Assembly (NCBI GenBank): GCA_014925825.1
Contig: JACGCK010000102.1
Span: 1-64,000 of the forward strand
Source: Pholiota molesta
Lineage: Eukaryota; Basidiomycota; Agaricomycetes; Agaricales; Strophariaceae
Direction of reading: 5' to 3'
DNA: 64,000 nucleotides
Part shown: piece after piece, positions 33,701-44,972 of the stretch
Layout of the letters: the number at the start of each line of letters is the position of its first letter
Numbering within the stretch: the first letter of the stretch is position 1
The notes under the pieces: model-generated
What the model was told of the DNA's origin: nothing
What the model saw: only the letters and a program-made list of their open reading frames with translations
Databases searched by the model: none
Position numbers and translations under genes: made by a program

Positions 33701-34468
33701 TTACTGCCGAATATCGCTGCCCATGCATGTGAAGGGTTAGACGGTGGTGCATGGACACTTGATGTACTAGAAACCGACTGAAATCAGGTGTAAGCAGAGT
33801 GTTCAAAATAAAGGAAAGAAAATACACACCATTCTTCCGAATTCAACTGAAACAGCAGGGGTTACCTGCTTTCTAGGGTGTCCTCGAGGCCTTTTGGCCG
33901 CCAATGTATCTCCTTCCTCCACTAACACCCTCTGCTTCTGCTTGTAGCCAGTTCCCGGTGGCCGTCCAAGTCAAGGGTGAGGGCCATACACCACCGGCTT
34001 GGGAACCTTCCTATCACCCTTTGGTCGACCGCGCTTACGGGGTTCTGTTGAGTCCAATGACATCGATGGGGGTGAGGTGGTAGGGGCATTGAATGGAAAA
34101 GTTGTATTGGGAGGTGATGTTGGTGGATGGGAAGCTGGAATGAGTTCGTTATCGCACTGAGCGCTCGCAAGATCTGGATGATGGGCTGTGAGTAAAAATA
34201 GAAGACAATGTGATGCTGAACTGGTTTGCTTACCTCCAAGGCTGTTTCGCACAAATGCCATCGGTGCATGTGGGGCAGCCTGAGAAGGATTGTTGCTTGA
34301 AAGAAACATTTAGCGAGTATGAAGGGTGGATTGTAAGTACTTAAATCACCTTTGTTGTGATTCAGAAACAGTTCCCATTTCAGCATCAGCCTCGGAATCG
34401 GAAATCACCATCGGAGCCGCAGTGTCTGATGGATTATCACAGTACATAGAGTCCATATCGGAATCCAT

Positions 34469-34912
34469 TTTGGACAGGAGGGAGAGATTGAGAGCGGGAG
34501 ACGTAGGCAGTGAGATGGTGTATAATCCGTTGGTGCTCGAGGACGGCTCGATGAAACATGCTGTGCATTACATAATATTATTTTCAAACTCAGAATCCAG
34601 TATCCGGTATTCCACACAGACATGGCCAGCCAGCCATAAAAACAGAGTAAAGAGGTAAAATATCCGTAGTCCAAAAATTATATAATAAAGTCAAGACAAA
34701 TCTGTTATATATAACCTCCATCTAATAGGAATACTAGTGTACTACTAGTTTTGGTTGTCAAATACCAGTTATCCACTGTTTACTCAATTTACTTGGCAAA
34801 TAAATAGTATTATAGAATTTCAATACATTTTTATATATATTATGATTTCATAATGCCAAATGTGTGCTTATTGGATTTGAAAGTGAATCTCAATCCAAAA
34901 ATCACAGTTGAC
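34469..34912. other. AT-rich spacer upstream of the DUF6729-type gene
   Basis: No gene. It contains the presumed promoter of the minus-strand gene. From 34640 it is AT-rich. It ends abruptly against the last 18 bases of a copia LTR, so the rest of that LTR has been lost or displaced. Confidence 0.5.
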
Positions 34913-34930
34913 AACTCACCACCTTTAATA

Positions 34931-34944
34931 GGTTATGGGCCCCG
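34931..34944 (+). promoter_or_regulatory. Copia-A primer-binding site
   Basis: GGTTATGGGCCCCG directly follows the LTR tail, as in the other copia elements here. Confidence 0.75.
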
Positions 34945-35135
34945 CACACACAGCGCTTTAAACTCGTTTTCCAACAACAGTCTCAACTTTCCATTCCCAC
35001 ACTCTCGCTTGTTTCGCTCGTACTCGACGCACTGTTGCTCCTACTGCCACGTCATCGCGTCAGAACGTTCATCGCACACCCCCACGCATCCACTCTCACC
35101 GCCGCCACGTCATCTCGTTTCGTTCTTGCTCTATC

Positions 35136-35293
35136 ATGGCTTCTTCCTCTCTCCCCACCTTTGCCAAACTCAATGCCTCCAACTACCCAACTTGGTGTGG
35201 TGAAATGCAGGCTTGGCTATGCTCCCAGGGCGTTTGGCGCATCGTTTCCGGTCAATCCAAGGCCCCCACGGTCTCGTCGCCTCCCAAGGACGG
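35136..35293 (+). pseudogene. Copia-A gag, first 52 codons
   Basis: ATG 35136 opens MASSSLPTFAKLNASNYPTW. It is cut after SPPKDG by the KDZ-type element, whose target duplication AAGGACGG is 35286-35293 and 42623-42630. Removing the insertion and one duplication rejoins the frame exactly to 42631. Confidence 0.9.
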
Positions 35294-36079
35294 GAGGTCT
35301 TTACACTCCAGCACCCCTAAGCAGTGGCGGAGCAGTGGTTGAGCAGTGGTGACCACTAGTTGAAAATGAAATTCTACCATATAATGCCTATCTATAAGCT
35401 TAATTGAAGAATTAGGACCACTGCTCACCACTGCTCACCACTGGTGCGCACTGCTTACCAGTGGTCAGTCACCACTGGTGAACCACTAATCTTCAGTGAT
35501 CTTCAGTGATCTTCAGTGGTCTTCAGAGGTCACCACTGGTAAACCACTGATTGTCAGCGGTCTTCAGTGGTCAGTCACTAGTCATCAGTGGTTATCAGTC
35601 TTCAGTGGTCAACCACTAGTCAACCACTGATCTTCACCACTGATCCTCAGTAGTCTTTAGTGGTTGTTAGTGGTCAACCACTGATAACCAGTGGTGACCT
35701 CACCAGTAGTTACCACTGGTTATCAGTGGTTGTCAGTGCTCTTCAGTGGTCACCACTGGTTATCAGTGGTTGTCAATGCTCTTTAGTGGTCACCACTGAT
35801 CTTCAGAGGTCTTCAGTGGTTGCTAGTGGTCTTTAGTGGTTACCACTAGTCAACCCATGATATGCTCTGAGTTTGGGCAGGAGGCAAGACAGTGACTTGG
35901 AATAGAGTGGTTATCTGTGCTGGTTGGCTTAAGTTAAGCAAATCCTCTACCCAGGGATGGGAAGTCAGTTAGAAAGTAGCATCCTGAGTAGCCAGTGGGC
36001 TATGGCGGGACAAGGTAGTCCCTCTATTTTTGGCCTGAGAGTTTTATATCTACTATTGGTGCACCAGGGCCTAATAAGT

Positions 36080-36470
36080 TGTATTTATTTCAACTTCTTC
36101 ATTCAGGTGTGAGAATTCAACACAAAAGCTGGTGAGCAGCTCATAAGCTGAATGACTAGATTCAACTCAATTCTCAAGTGCATAGTGTCCAAGCACTTTA
36201 AGTGCTTCTTGTATTCAATACTATTCTACTAGGCAAAACATGTTCATATCAAGATTGAAAAGAAATCCAACAACCATAATATACTATAGCAATCTAGAAG
36301 AAACAGATCTGATAGTAGTATAGAAAGTGATAGTAATGAGACAAACAGTTCTAAAGAAAATGAAGAAAGTAAGAAGGAAGATAAGGAGGAGGAGAAGGGG
36401 GAGAGTGAATCTAGTAGTGACAGAAATATTTTTATTGTTGAATTCTACTTCTTTTGAGTGTTTAAAAGTC
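36080..36470 (+). pseudogene. 3' remnant of a KDZ-associated cysteine-cluster gene
   Basis: After an acceptor-like TTCATTCAG (36098-36106) the sequence matches 47666-48180 of the larger fragment, including the segment coding for the SEQL...LKC...KHFK-like region, the acidic Ser/Glu tail and the downstream TTTTGAGTG-TTAAAAGTC block. It is full of stops. The long (GAAGAG)n tract of the other copy is absent; only an irregular GAGGAGGAGAAGG stretch stands there. Confidence 0.65.
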
Positions 36471-36907
36471 TAATATGGAGTAATATTAAGAAGTCAGTAG
36501 TGGAACTAGTGGTGCTTGGTAATAACTAGTGATTAATCATTGGCAACCACTGAAGAGCAGTAAAGACTAGTGGTTAACTAGTGGTTGACTACTAAAGACC
36601 ACTAGCTGACCACTATTGACCAATAGTTGACCACTAAAGACCACTAGTGACCACTGGCAATCACAAAAGACCCCCAAAGATCAGTGGTCAACCACTGCTA
36701 ACTACTGACCACTGACAACCACTGGTGGCTAGTGGTTGACCACTGAAGATCAGTGGTTGACCAATGGTTGACCACTAACAACTACTGACAACCACTGACA
36801 ACCACTGACAACTAGTGGTGACCACTGAAGATTAGTGGTTGACCAGTAGTTGAGCAGTGGTGACCACTGATAACCACTGAAGACCACTGAAGATCAGTAG
36901 TTCACCA

Positions 36908-37271
36908 TGTTGAGATCAGTTCCTTATCCATATGTTTTGTCTTTTGCTGTATACGGACTCTTATTTACTTGTTTCTTCAACGTACATCCATGTGCTCGTT
37001 CCTTCCCTTCTTTATTAAATCCACCTCTCGTCTTCTTTAATTTAGTCTTCGAAGCTCTCATTTGCATACATAAATTCATTCCGATGATCCGAGTACCTCA
37101 GTTGTTCTCCCGCACATCTGAGGTACATTCCCCTTTTCTTTTACCTTTAGTACACGCACTCATCCTGTCCTTACTAGTTCTCTTCACTTACGCGTGTGTT
37201 TAGGTATAACAATTAGTTGTTCTCCCGCACATCTGAGTTCTCTTCACTTATGCGTGTGTTTAGTCTCAACA
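36908..37271 (+). repeat. Copia-3 5' LTR
   Basis: Starts TGTTGAGATCAG and ends TAGTCTCAACA. An internal direct duplication repeats GTTGTTCTCCCGCACATCTG and the segment TCTCTTCACTTA-GCGTGTGTTTAG, so the 3' half is doubled. Confidence 0.95.
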
Positions 37272-37285
37272 GGTTATGGGCCCCG
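37272..37285 (+). promoter_or_regulatory. Copia-3 primer-binding site
   Basis: GGTTATGGGCCCCG, the same 14 bases as in copia-1 and copia-2, matching the anticodon arm of initiator tRNA-Met. Confidence 0.75.
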
Positions 37286-37475
37286 AGTACTAGACTATCA
37301 CTGCAACAAAAAACTCTACGATCTAGGTACCTACACCTCCCGCTTTTCGCGGATACTCTGCCTGAACTTGGCGCCCTCTTTTGTCTTTTAGACAACTTCT
37401 TCCGCATCGCGAATCTCTCGACGCTCCGAGTCATACTCACACTCACACCTCTCGTTTCTGTCCAAATCCATATCT

Positions 37476-38454
37476 ATGGCGACGGTTAAACTCGAGCATG
37501 TTCCTCTTCTCAAGGACGCTAAATCCTTTCCGGAATGGAAACGAGCAATGGTTCAGGTTCTTCGTGCCGAAGGTTACTGGGGTCATGTTGAAGGCACCGA
37601 AAACAAGTTCGATCGGTTCCCTGCTTCTCGCTCCCCTGAGACGCCAACTGCCGAGTCGAAAGATGAAGTAGTAAAAGCTTACCAGGAATGGTGGTTGAAG
37701 GATAGCCGTGCACAATCCCTTCTCCTTCGACGAATTGCTCCCGTCACCTACTCGCATCTTACTCTCTCGGAAGGCGTCACTGTTCGCGAAATTTGGGCCC
37801 AAATTCACAAGATGTACTCTCATATCGACATCATGGCCCAGTTTGATCTTAAGGAGAAGATTCAGAACCTAAAGCTCAAAGATCACCTCGACTTCGATCG
37901 GTATCTGGGAGAGTTCCGAGTAGCTCGGGATCGGTTCATCACGATGAAAGTGGTATACGCCGAAGACGATATGGTTCACCAGATTATTCGAGGATTGCCG
38001 ACCACTGGGAGCTGGAACTACTTCCGACAGATTATGATTCAAACCATGCAGGATCATATTGACAAGGAGGAAGTAGCCACTAAAGCCGGGACTGCCACTG
38101 CTACCCCCGACACTCTTCTCAACCGCATCGTCGATCGTATCACCATCGAATGTCAGCGCTTGGAATCAGAAGCTGCTTCGAAGAGAGGTGCCCGTCCCGG
38201 ATCTGAGTACTCCAACATCGCAAACTCTGGTCCTCGCCCGATCACAAAGCACGCCAACAATCCGCTTGGTGTCATCTGCACGAACTGTAACGGGAGATCC
38301 CACGACCATGAGCACTGCTTTGCGCAAGGCGGAGGAATGGCTGGTCAAGGCCCGAAAGGCACTGCGAAGACCGCTAAGGCCCAGTCAACGAGCAAGGGAA
38401 AGGAGAGTGCATCAGTCGCTGCCGATGTGGACGCTTTAGAAGATGGAGAAATTT
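37476..38454 (+). pseudogene. Copia-3 gag
   Basis: ATG 37476 (MATVKLEHVPLLKDAKSFPE). A gag helical domain with IWAQIHKMYSH and FRVARDRF precedes a CCHC knuckle CTNCNGRSHDHEHC (about 38277-38318). The gag frame itself is unbroken to about 38454. There a repeated GT (TTTGTGTGCG) shifts the frame, separating gag from protease. It is more likely a mutation than programmed recoding because further shifts follow. Gag would form the particle that packages element RNA. Confidence 0.85.
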
Positions 38455-41400
38455 GTGTGCGACCATCGAGGACGTGGATGCTAAGGAAGTTTCCGAGTCT
38501 GTCATACTTGCGGCTATTGCGGGTTCAGCAACGGTCCTTGACAGCGGTGCGACTTCACATCTCATTCAAGCCCGGGAGTATTTTTGGTCGTACGACCCTG
38601 AGAAGGCACGCCAAGTCACTACCACTAATCTGGGTACACTGCGAACAGAGGCGAGTGGGGATTGCCACGCTTATGTGTCGGCAGGAGGAAGACGAACTCG
38701 CATCAAGTTAAAGGACTGCCTTCACTCCCCTCGAGCTGTTCTCAACCTTGTCTCCGTGGGTGTCTCGTTGACGCTCGAATCTCCTGCACCTTTGCAGCCA
38801 ATGGTGTTCAGCTCAGCCGTAATGGGTCCGTTTTCGCCAGTGGTAACATGGTCAACCGCCTGTTTGTTATCGACATTGAATTCATCCCGGCCCCCATTCG
38901 CGACATAACCTTTCCTCGCAACTCGTGCCCCCGACCGACACCATCATGCTGTTTGCCAAAGTGGCCGAGACGCTAGAATTATGGCACTTGCGCCTTGGTC
39001 ATCCCTGTGAAGCCGCCATGAAAGCTCTCATTCGTTCCGCACAGGGGATCAACCTTGGCCACAGTCATAACGTCCCTTACCGCTGCGAGCCGTGCATCCT
39101 TTCGAAACATGCCGCCTTGCCTCATCCCATCGCCTCGTGCGCTCAGCCTCCAACTACACTATTGGAACTTGTTCACTGTGACATCTGTGGACCGTTTCCG
39201 GTGCAGACACCGCATGGCAAGCTGTACTTCATTGTCTTCCTCGATGATGCCTCATCCGTCAACAATGTTCAGCTCTTAGCGACTCGCGATCAAGCTTTGG
39301 AAGCACTTCAACTGGTCAAAGCCAAGTGGGAGTTGAAAGTTGGGAAGAAAATACTTCGTTTTCGTTGCGACGGAGCTGGAGAGTTTAAGGGAGATTTTGC
39401 GGCGTTTTTACTCGAACACGGTATAGAGTTGGATGTCACTCCCGCGTATGAACACTGGATGAATGGGAAAGCGAGCGCTTCATGCGCACCATCCAATCTC
39501 GTATGCTCGCCATAATGACGTCCGCACAGCTCCCCATGACTTATGGGGTGAAGCTGCTCTCACCGCATCGTATCTCCTCAACGTCATGACAACGAGGACC
39601 CTCGCAGACGGTCGGACTCCTTTTGAAATCTTTCACGGTCGCCAGCCGCACATCAAACATCTACGTGTCTTCGGTGTTCAGTGCTTTGCACATGTGCCCG
39701 AGGAATGACAAACCAAGTTGGGCGCTAAATCAACGGAATGCCTATTCATGGGCTATCCTCCCGGTGGCCGTGGTTATCGGGTGCGCTCTCTAAAAACGAA
39801 TCATTTCTTTACTTCGAACAATGTTATTTTTGATGAGAATATTCCGTATAGAGCTATTCATACCTTACCTACTTCTGAGATTTCTTATGACTCATTTCCT
39901 TTTGCTATTTCTGATCCTGCTCCTGATTCTCCTGCTAGCTCTTCTTCGACTGATAATCTTGTTACTCCTAGTAATTCTACGATCTTGAACGATTCTTCTC
40001 CTACTGTTATTCCCTCTACCCCTCCCTCTGCTCCCATTCCACCGCCTGAGCGACCTGTTCGCAATCCTCTACGTACTTCTACCACGGACTCTGAGACTCC
40101 CTTACGTACTAGAACGTTATCTCGCGAACGAAGACTAACAGAGAAGGGGGTGTTACAGGCTCAAGAAATCAAAGCGCAAAAGGAACACCTTCTCAAGGTT
40201 CGCTCTGCTGCTGCGGAACGCCATCGCTCCACTCAATCCAGTCCCATCCCTTCCATTGATGACTCCGAGAACCCTTTCAGTGGCCTATGCGACGACGGCG
40301 TATTTAATGAACTTCCTTCCACCTTGCTTGACGACACCTCATTTGTTTCCCTGGACGTTGAGGACTATCTGCAGCGCGATGTTGAATCCATATGTGAGGC
40401 GACCCTCCTATCGATACGCAGTGATATTCGTCGCGATCCAAGAGCTCCTGGATACGATCTGATGCTGCCACCATCGAACCACAATGAAGCTATGCTTCGT
40501 CCGGATGCCGATGAATGGCGGAAGGTGGAGGAGAAGGAGTTTGGAATGTTGAAGGAGATGAAGGTGTATGTGGAGGAGATGCTGCCAGAGGGAAGGAAAG
40601 CCATAGGTTCGCGTTGGGTCTTTGAATTCAAGATTCACGAGGAGAATGTGGCGCCAACACCAAAAGGACGACTGGTCGCACAAGGCTACTCCCAAGTCCC
40701 CTTCGTCGATTATGACTCAACATTTGCCCCCGTTGCCAAATCCGTCAGTATTCGCCTCATCGCCGTCTACTCTACGATCCAAGGATGGCACCTAGAATGC
40801 TTCGATGCCACTCGCGCCTTTCTCTGGGGTGACCTCTCTCGGCTCATCTTCCTACGCTACCCTCAGGGCTACCGGTGCACACTACTTGGAGGCGTCTGGC
40901 ATCTGCTGAAGTCCCTCTACGGCCTCAAGCAAGCCAGTAGGGTATGGTACAAACTCCTTCGAAGCGTTCTCGAGAAGTTGGGATTTGTGCGGTCAGAGTT
41001 TGATCACGCAGTGTTCGTTTTCAATGCCGTTTGGTCTGGAGATCAGGTTCACTGTATCCTTGCGATGCATGTCGACGATGGACTCGCAGGGTGCAATTCC
41101 GCTTCCTTCCTTACGTTCATCAAGGCAGAAATTGGTAAGGCCTTCGGGATCAAGGATCTTGGACCCCTGCGCACGTTTCTGGGGGTGCAATTCGAGCGCA
41201 ACCTCGCCACACGGGAAATATGGATTCATCAAGAGCTCGATATCGACGCCCTCCTCGAAGAATATCAGCTCGTCGACTGCAATACCATGTCCACTCCACT
41301 CGATCCGCATCATCCATTCGGTTTAGACACTGATGTGTTCCCGACCGTCCCAAACCTACTCCGTGCTTTTCAACGTCTTGTCGGTTCCTTGCTCTTCTTG

Positions 41401-42032
41401 CAACAGTTTTCGCGGCTCGATCTTTCCCAAACGATGTTACTGCTCTCCCAATTTTGCTCAAATCCGGAACCACGTCACTTCGCCGCTGCTAAACGTGTCC
41501 TTTGCTACCTCAAAGGAACGAAATCCCTTCGCCTTCACTATGGGGGTGCCAAACGTCATGAACCACTTACCGGACTCACCGATGCCGACTGGGCAATAAC
41601 CGAGCAGACAGGATCTCTGTCTCTGGATATGTCTGGTTCCTGGCCGGCGGACCTATCAGCTGGTCGTCGAAGAAGCAAAATTCTATTGCTCTTTCTTCCA
41701 CTGAAGCGGAGTATGTAGCAATGACGAGGGCAGTCCAAGAGGGAATATGGCTGCGTGCTTCATTTCATCAACTCCATATCCAACCTCCTTCGCCACTCGT
41801 TCTTTCCACCGACAACAATGCTGCCCTTTCCTTGGCCGAGAACGACTCCTCCCACAGTCGCGCCAAACACATCGACATTCGCTATCACTTCATTCATTCT
41901 CATGTCGAGCACGGTGACTTCCTCATCAATCATGTTCCAGGAGTCATTAATTCAGCCGATCTTTTCACCAAGCTATTGTCGTGTCCAAAATTTCAAGAGC
42001 ACGTCACTCGCTTAGGCATGGTATGTCGTTGA
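38455..42032 (+). pseudogene. Copia-3 pol: protease, integrase, RT, RNase H
   Basis: Protease VLDSGATSHL lies near 38540, pre-integrase LWHLRLGHP near 38980, and the integrase catalytic region VHCDICGPF...CDGAGEFKG at 39175-39390. RT carries FKARLVAQGYSQ-like sequence (GRLVAQGYSQ) near 40670, ECFDATRAFLWG, LYGLKQASRVWY, and a MHVDDGL catalytic motif near 41070 (HVDD instead of the usual YVDD). RNase H carries GLTDADWA (about 41577), the TEAEYVAMTRA region in a second frame, and STDNNAAL with the final H. Breaks: frameshifts near 38455, 38770, 38920, 39470 and 41605, and a TGA at 39706-39708 within EE-QTKLG. The stop at 42030-42032 directly precedes the purine tract. Confidence 0.9.
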
Positions 42033-42039
42033 GGGGGTG

Positions 42040-42403
42040 TGTTGAGATCAGTTCCTTATCCATATGTTTTGTCTTTTGCCGTATACGGACTCTTATTTAC
42101 TTGTTTCTTCAACGTACATCCATGTGCTCGTTCCTTTCCTTCTTTATTAAATCCACCTCTTGTCTTCTTTAATTTAGTCTTCGAAGCTCTCATTTGCGTA
42201 CATAAATTCATTCCGACGATCCGAGTACCTCAGTTGTTCTCCCGCACATCTGAGGTACATTCCCCTTTTCTTTTACCTTTAGTACACGCACTCATCCTGT
42301 CCTTACTAGTTCTCTTCACTTACGCGTGTGTTTAGGTATAACAATTAGTTGTTCTCCCGCACATCTGAGTTCTCTTCACTTACGCGTGTGTTTAGTCTCA
42401 ACA
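42040..42403 (+). repeat. Copia-3 3' LTR
   Basis: Same length as the 5' LTR; six transitions and no transversion or indel separate them. Confidence 0.95.
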
Positions 42404-42630
42404 CACCAGTGGTAACCAGTGGTAACCAGTAGTGACCACTGAAGAGCAGTAGTTGGCCAGTGGTGAACAGTGGTGACCACTGACAACCACTGAAGACCAC
42501 TGAAGATCAGTGGTTCACCAGTGGTAACCACTGAAAATCAGTGGTTCAGCAGTGGTGAGCACTGGTAAGCAGTGCTCACCACTGGCGAGCACTGCTAAGG
42601 GGTACTGGAGGGTAAAGTACTGAAGGACGG

Positions 42631-44487
42631 AGAAGAGACTGCACTCGATGCCTGGTACCTCAAATCGGACAAGGCAGCTGGCTACATCTACCTGGCTGTG
42701 GATGAGAACCAGAAGATCCACTTTGCGACGATTTCGGACGATCCAGTGAAGATGTGGGCTGCCCTGGCTGCTGTACACCTCCAGAAACGTCCTGGTGCAC
42801 GCTTCAATGCCTATGACGACCTCTTTTCGATCAGGAAGCAGGAAGATGAGACTCTGCAGTCGCTTATGAACAGGGTGGACACTGCTATCAACCACATCCA
42901 GGACCTTCGGCCTAAGGACTTCACTCTCTCCAACCTAGATGATGAGCTGGCAAGCATGACACTCATTAGAGCGCTTCCAGACGAGTTCAGCGCATTCGCA
43001 TCGTCTCTGCTGCTGCTGGACAAGCTCGAGAAGTCCACAATTCATCAGGCCTTCGTTACAGAGCAGTCCCAACGTCGCCATCGCGCCTCTGTCACTCCCA
43101 ACGTCTCCTCTGCCCTTGCTGCATCGTCCTCGTCCTCTACAGCCTCCCCCACACCCGAATGCACGTCTTGTGGCGTTAAATGGCACATCGAAGCGAACTG
43201 CAAGAAGTACCTCAAGTTCAAGGAAGATGCACGCGAAGAGGTCTGTCTCAACCGCTCCAAACCCAAGGGGCACAAAGCGAGGCAAGCGGAGCAAACAACG
43301 CCGGAGTTCACTGGAAATGCAAGTGCACTGTCCACCTTCGATCCTACCACCCTCCAGAGCGACGCTGACTTCCATTGGCTTGCAGACACAGGCGCCACTA
43401 GTCATATGACGCCGCATCGCGCCTGGATGCGCAATTACACGCCCCACATCGTCCCAATCAAGCTAGCAGACCATACCATCATCTACTCAGCTGGCATGGG
43501 GAGTGTAGTGATTCATCCGGTCATAAAAGGTCAGGAAGCGCGTCCTGTAGAGCTTACTCGTGTACTGCATGTTCCCCAACTCCACAACAATCTATTAGCT
43601 TGTTTATACCTCACCAAATGCAAAGGGATCCGCTTGGAAGTGAATGACAGCACCATGTTCTTCAAACGCGACGGAATGACACTCTTTACAGCTACTGTCA
43701 ACTCACAGAACTGCAGTATCTTGGACGCTTCAACTGAGCCAGTTTCAGAGTATGCGAACGCGGCCTCAACTCTTCCTATGGACATCAATCTTTGGCATCG
43801 TCATTGCGCGCACCACAGCCATGCTACAATCAGGAAATTGATACAGGGCGATCTCGTCACTGGTCTTGTCGTCTCGTCGAAAGATGAACCCGACCCGATT
43901 TGCGAGGCATGCCTGGCAGGCAAAATGACGTCCGGACAGTTTCCAAGCTCAAGTAGACAATCCCTGGCACCACTTGAACTCATCCATTCTGACCTCCATG
44001 GACCGCTCCCTGTCCCCAGTCCGGAAGGATATCGTTACTGGATCACGTTCCTGGATGACCGCACCAAGCTGCATGCTGTACACTTCCTAAAACGCAAAAG
44101 CGACGCATTTGACGCGTTTAAGACGTTCAAAGCCTATGCAGAGAACCAGGTCAATGCAAAAATCAAGGCTCTGCAGGATGACAAGGGAGGAGAGTATATG
44201 TCCAATGCTTTCCTCAAATTCACTGATCAGTGCGGTATTACACGACGCCACAGCACCAGGAATCGCCCACAGCAGAACGGCGTCGCAGAGCGTGCTAATC
44301 GCACCATTTCTGACCATGCTACAGCTATGCTCAATGAATCCAACCTCCCTGCTTCGTTCTGGGCCTATGCGGTCGCTGCGTATGTCCATGTCTGGAATCA
44401 GCTCCCTACGTCACCTCTGCCTGGTATAACACCCTACACTGCTTGGTTCAACAAGAAACCGGACATTAGCCATTTCCGAGTCTTTGG
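42631..44487 (+). CDS. Copia-A gag-protease-integrase, intact partial frame
   Basis: It continues the gag frame from 35293 without any stop or shift. It has the gag C-terminal domain (ETLQSLMNRVDTAINHIQDL), a CCHC knuckle CTSCGVKWHIEANC (about 43159-43200), the aspartic protease WLADTGATSHM (about 43378), pre-integrase LWHRHCAHHSH, and an integrase with zinc-binding CEACLAGKM. The catalytic D, D and E lie in IHSDLHGP, QDDKGGEY and NGVAERANR (about 43980-44295). The frame runs into the inverted copia-B LTR after FRVFGV and stops artificially at 44531-44533. This is the best preserved copia protein in the window, but RT is missing. Confidence 0.9.
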
Positions 44488-44749
44488 TGTAAAGGTGGCG
44501 AGTTCGCGAACGGATGAGACACCTGCTGTGTGAGTTTCACGGTCTTAGTGTATCACACAAAGCGGCTATGAGAGCCTGGAGTCCGAAGTGAGTAACTGAG
44601 GTATATTGAGGAGGAACAGAGCTATCTACTTGCCTGGAGTCCGAAGTGAGTAACTAAGGACTCCAGACATTGTTCTACAGCTATATACATGTGTGGCATG
44701 TGATCACATGTGACCACATCAGCTGAGACTGAAACAGGCAACTCTAACA
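44488..44749 (-). repeat. Copia-B 3' LTR
   Basis: 262 bp, TGTAAAGGTGGCGAG at the plus-strand left and CAACTCTAACA at the right, that is TGTTAGAG...TTTACA in element orientation. A purine tract (ATGGGGGGA in element orientation) adjoins at 44750-44758. Confidence 0.9.
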
Positions 44750-44972
44750 TCCCCCCATGATCTGAACAGTCTCAGAAAGAAAGAGAAAGAAAGAAAGAAA
44801 GATACTCTAAGGATAAATGCCTATCTGCTCTCTGCAGAATGCAACCTTGGTAGCTGGTAGAGCCTTGGTGAGAATGTCTGCAACTTGCTCAGCAGTGGGA
44901 ATGTAGGAAGGATGGATGATCTTCTCATTAACAGCATCTTGAAGCCAGTAGAAGTGCAGATCGAGGTGCTTC
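44750..44972 (-). pseudogene. Copia-B RNase H C-terminal end
   Basis: The minus-strand frame reads KHLDLHFYWLQDAVNEKIIH, then AEQVADILTKALP, the usual copia RNase H end, and stops near 44810. It is separated from the upstream part (HHGRMK at 45240) only by the solo LTR and its GCTTC duplication. A GAAA-rich microsatellite lies at about 44774-44806. Confidence 0.85.

Larger units (their letters stand above)
27383..34468 (-). pseudogene. DUF6729 / 3'-5' exonuclease multidomain gene, interrupted
   Basis: Start ATG 34468 (MDSDMDSMYCDNPSD), stop 27383-27385. In order: acidic N-terminus; AT-hook-like KRGRPKG and related basic repeats (about 34040-33860); a zinc-binding region with CPNCRQPLHRHG and CSSC (about 33230-33110), which I assign to DUF6729; SCEVCALDHSHK and CYTDNMADK; an exonuclease motif GFDSEWNVE (about 32165); its last motif HEQLIYAAKDAYVSL (about 32090); a long conserved region; and a Cys-rich C-terminus with CRKC and CQDC (about 27510-27440). 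Introns are at 34349-34280, 34230-34188, about 33833-33782, 32632-32580 and 30870-30840. Damage: TGAs at 33971, 33586, 31242 and 27590, loss of the exonuclease core between EWNVE and ERVSQDWE, and a LINE-2 insertion between LLI and NPVHISG. I recall it as a high-copy family in mushroom genomes. Confidence 0.7.
36908..42403 (+). mobile_element. Copia-3: complete Ty1/copia element with decayed ORFs
   Basis: Two 364-bp LTRs (36908-37271, 42040-42403) are flanked by CACCA (36903-36907, 42404-42408 reads CACCA). A primer site follows the 5' LTR and a purine tract GAGGGGGTG (42031-42039) precedes the 3' LTR. The LTRs differ at six positions, all transitions. It sits inside KDZ-type element 1. Confidence 0.95.
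35294..42622 (+). mobile_element. KDZ-type element 1 (non-autonomous), hosting copia-3
   Basis: The left end is GAGGTCTTTACACTCCAGCA, the right end read inward is CAGTACTTTACCCTCCAGTA, and the flanks are AAGGACGG duplicated. Subterminal arrays of CCACTG/CAGTGG-containing units fill 35325-35860, 36490-36905 and 42404-42600. Subtracting copia-3 and its 5-bp duplication leaves 1,828 bp, exactly the length of the copy at 49263-51090. The middle (36080-36470) is a degraded 3' piece of a KDZ cysteine-cluster gene. No transposase catalytic domain is present. Confidence 0.8.
34913..44487 (+). mobile_element. Copia-A (copia-2 family), cut at both ends and in gag
   Basis: It keeps an 18-base LTR tail (34913-34930), the primer site, 5' leader, and a continuous gag-protease-integrase frame once the KDZ insertion (35294-42622) is removed. 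It ends in the integrase C-terminal region at FRVFGV, where minus-strand copia-B begins. Its RT part lies outside the window if it exists. Confidence 0.8.

Noticed and set aside
35325..36905. CRISPR-like or satellite array from repeated CCACTG units
   Set aside because: Spacing and unit length are irregular, units occur in both orientations, there are no unique spacers, and the organism is a fungus. They are transposon subterminal repeats.
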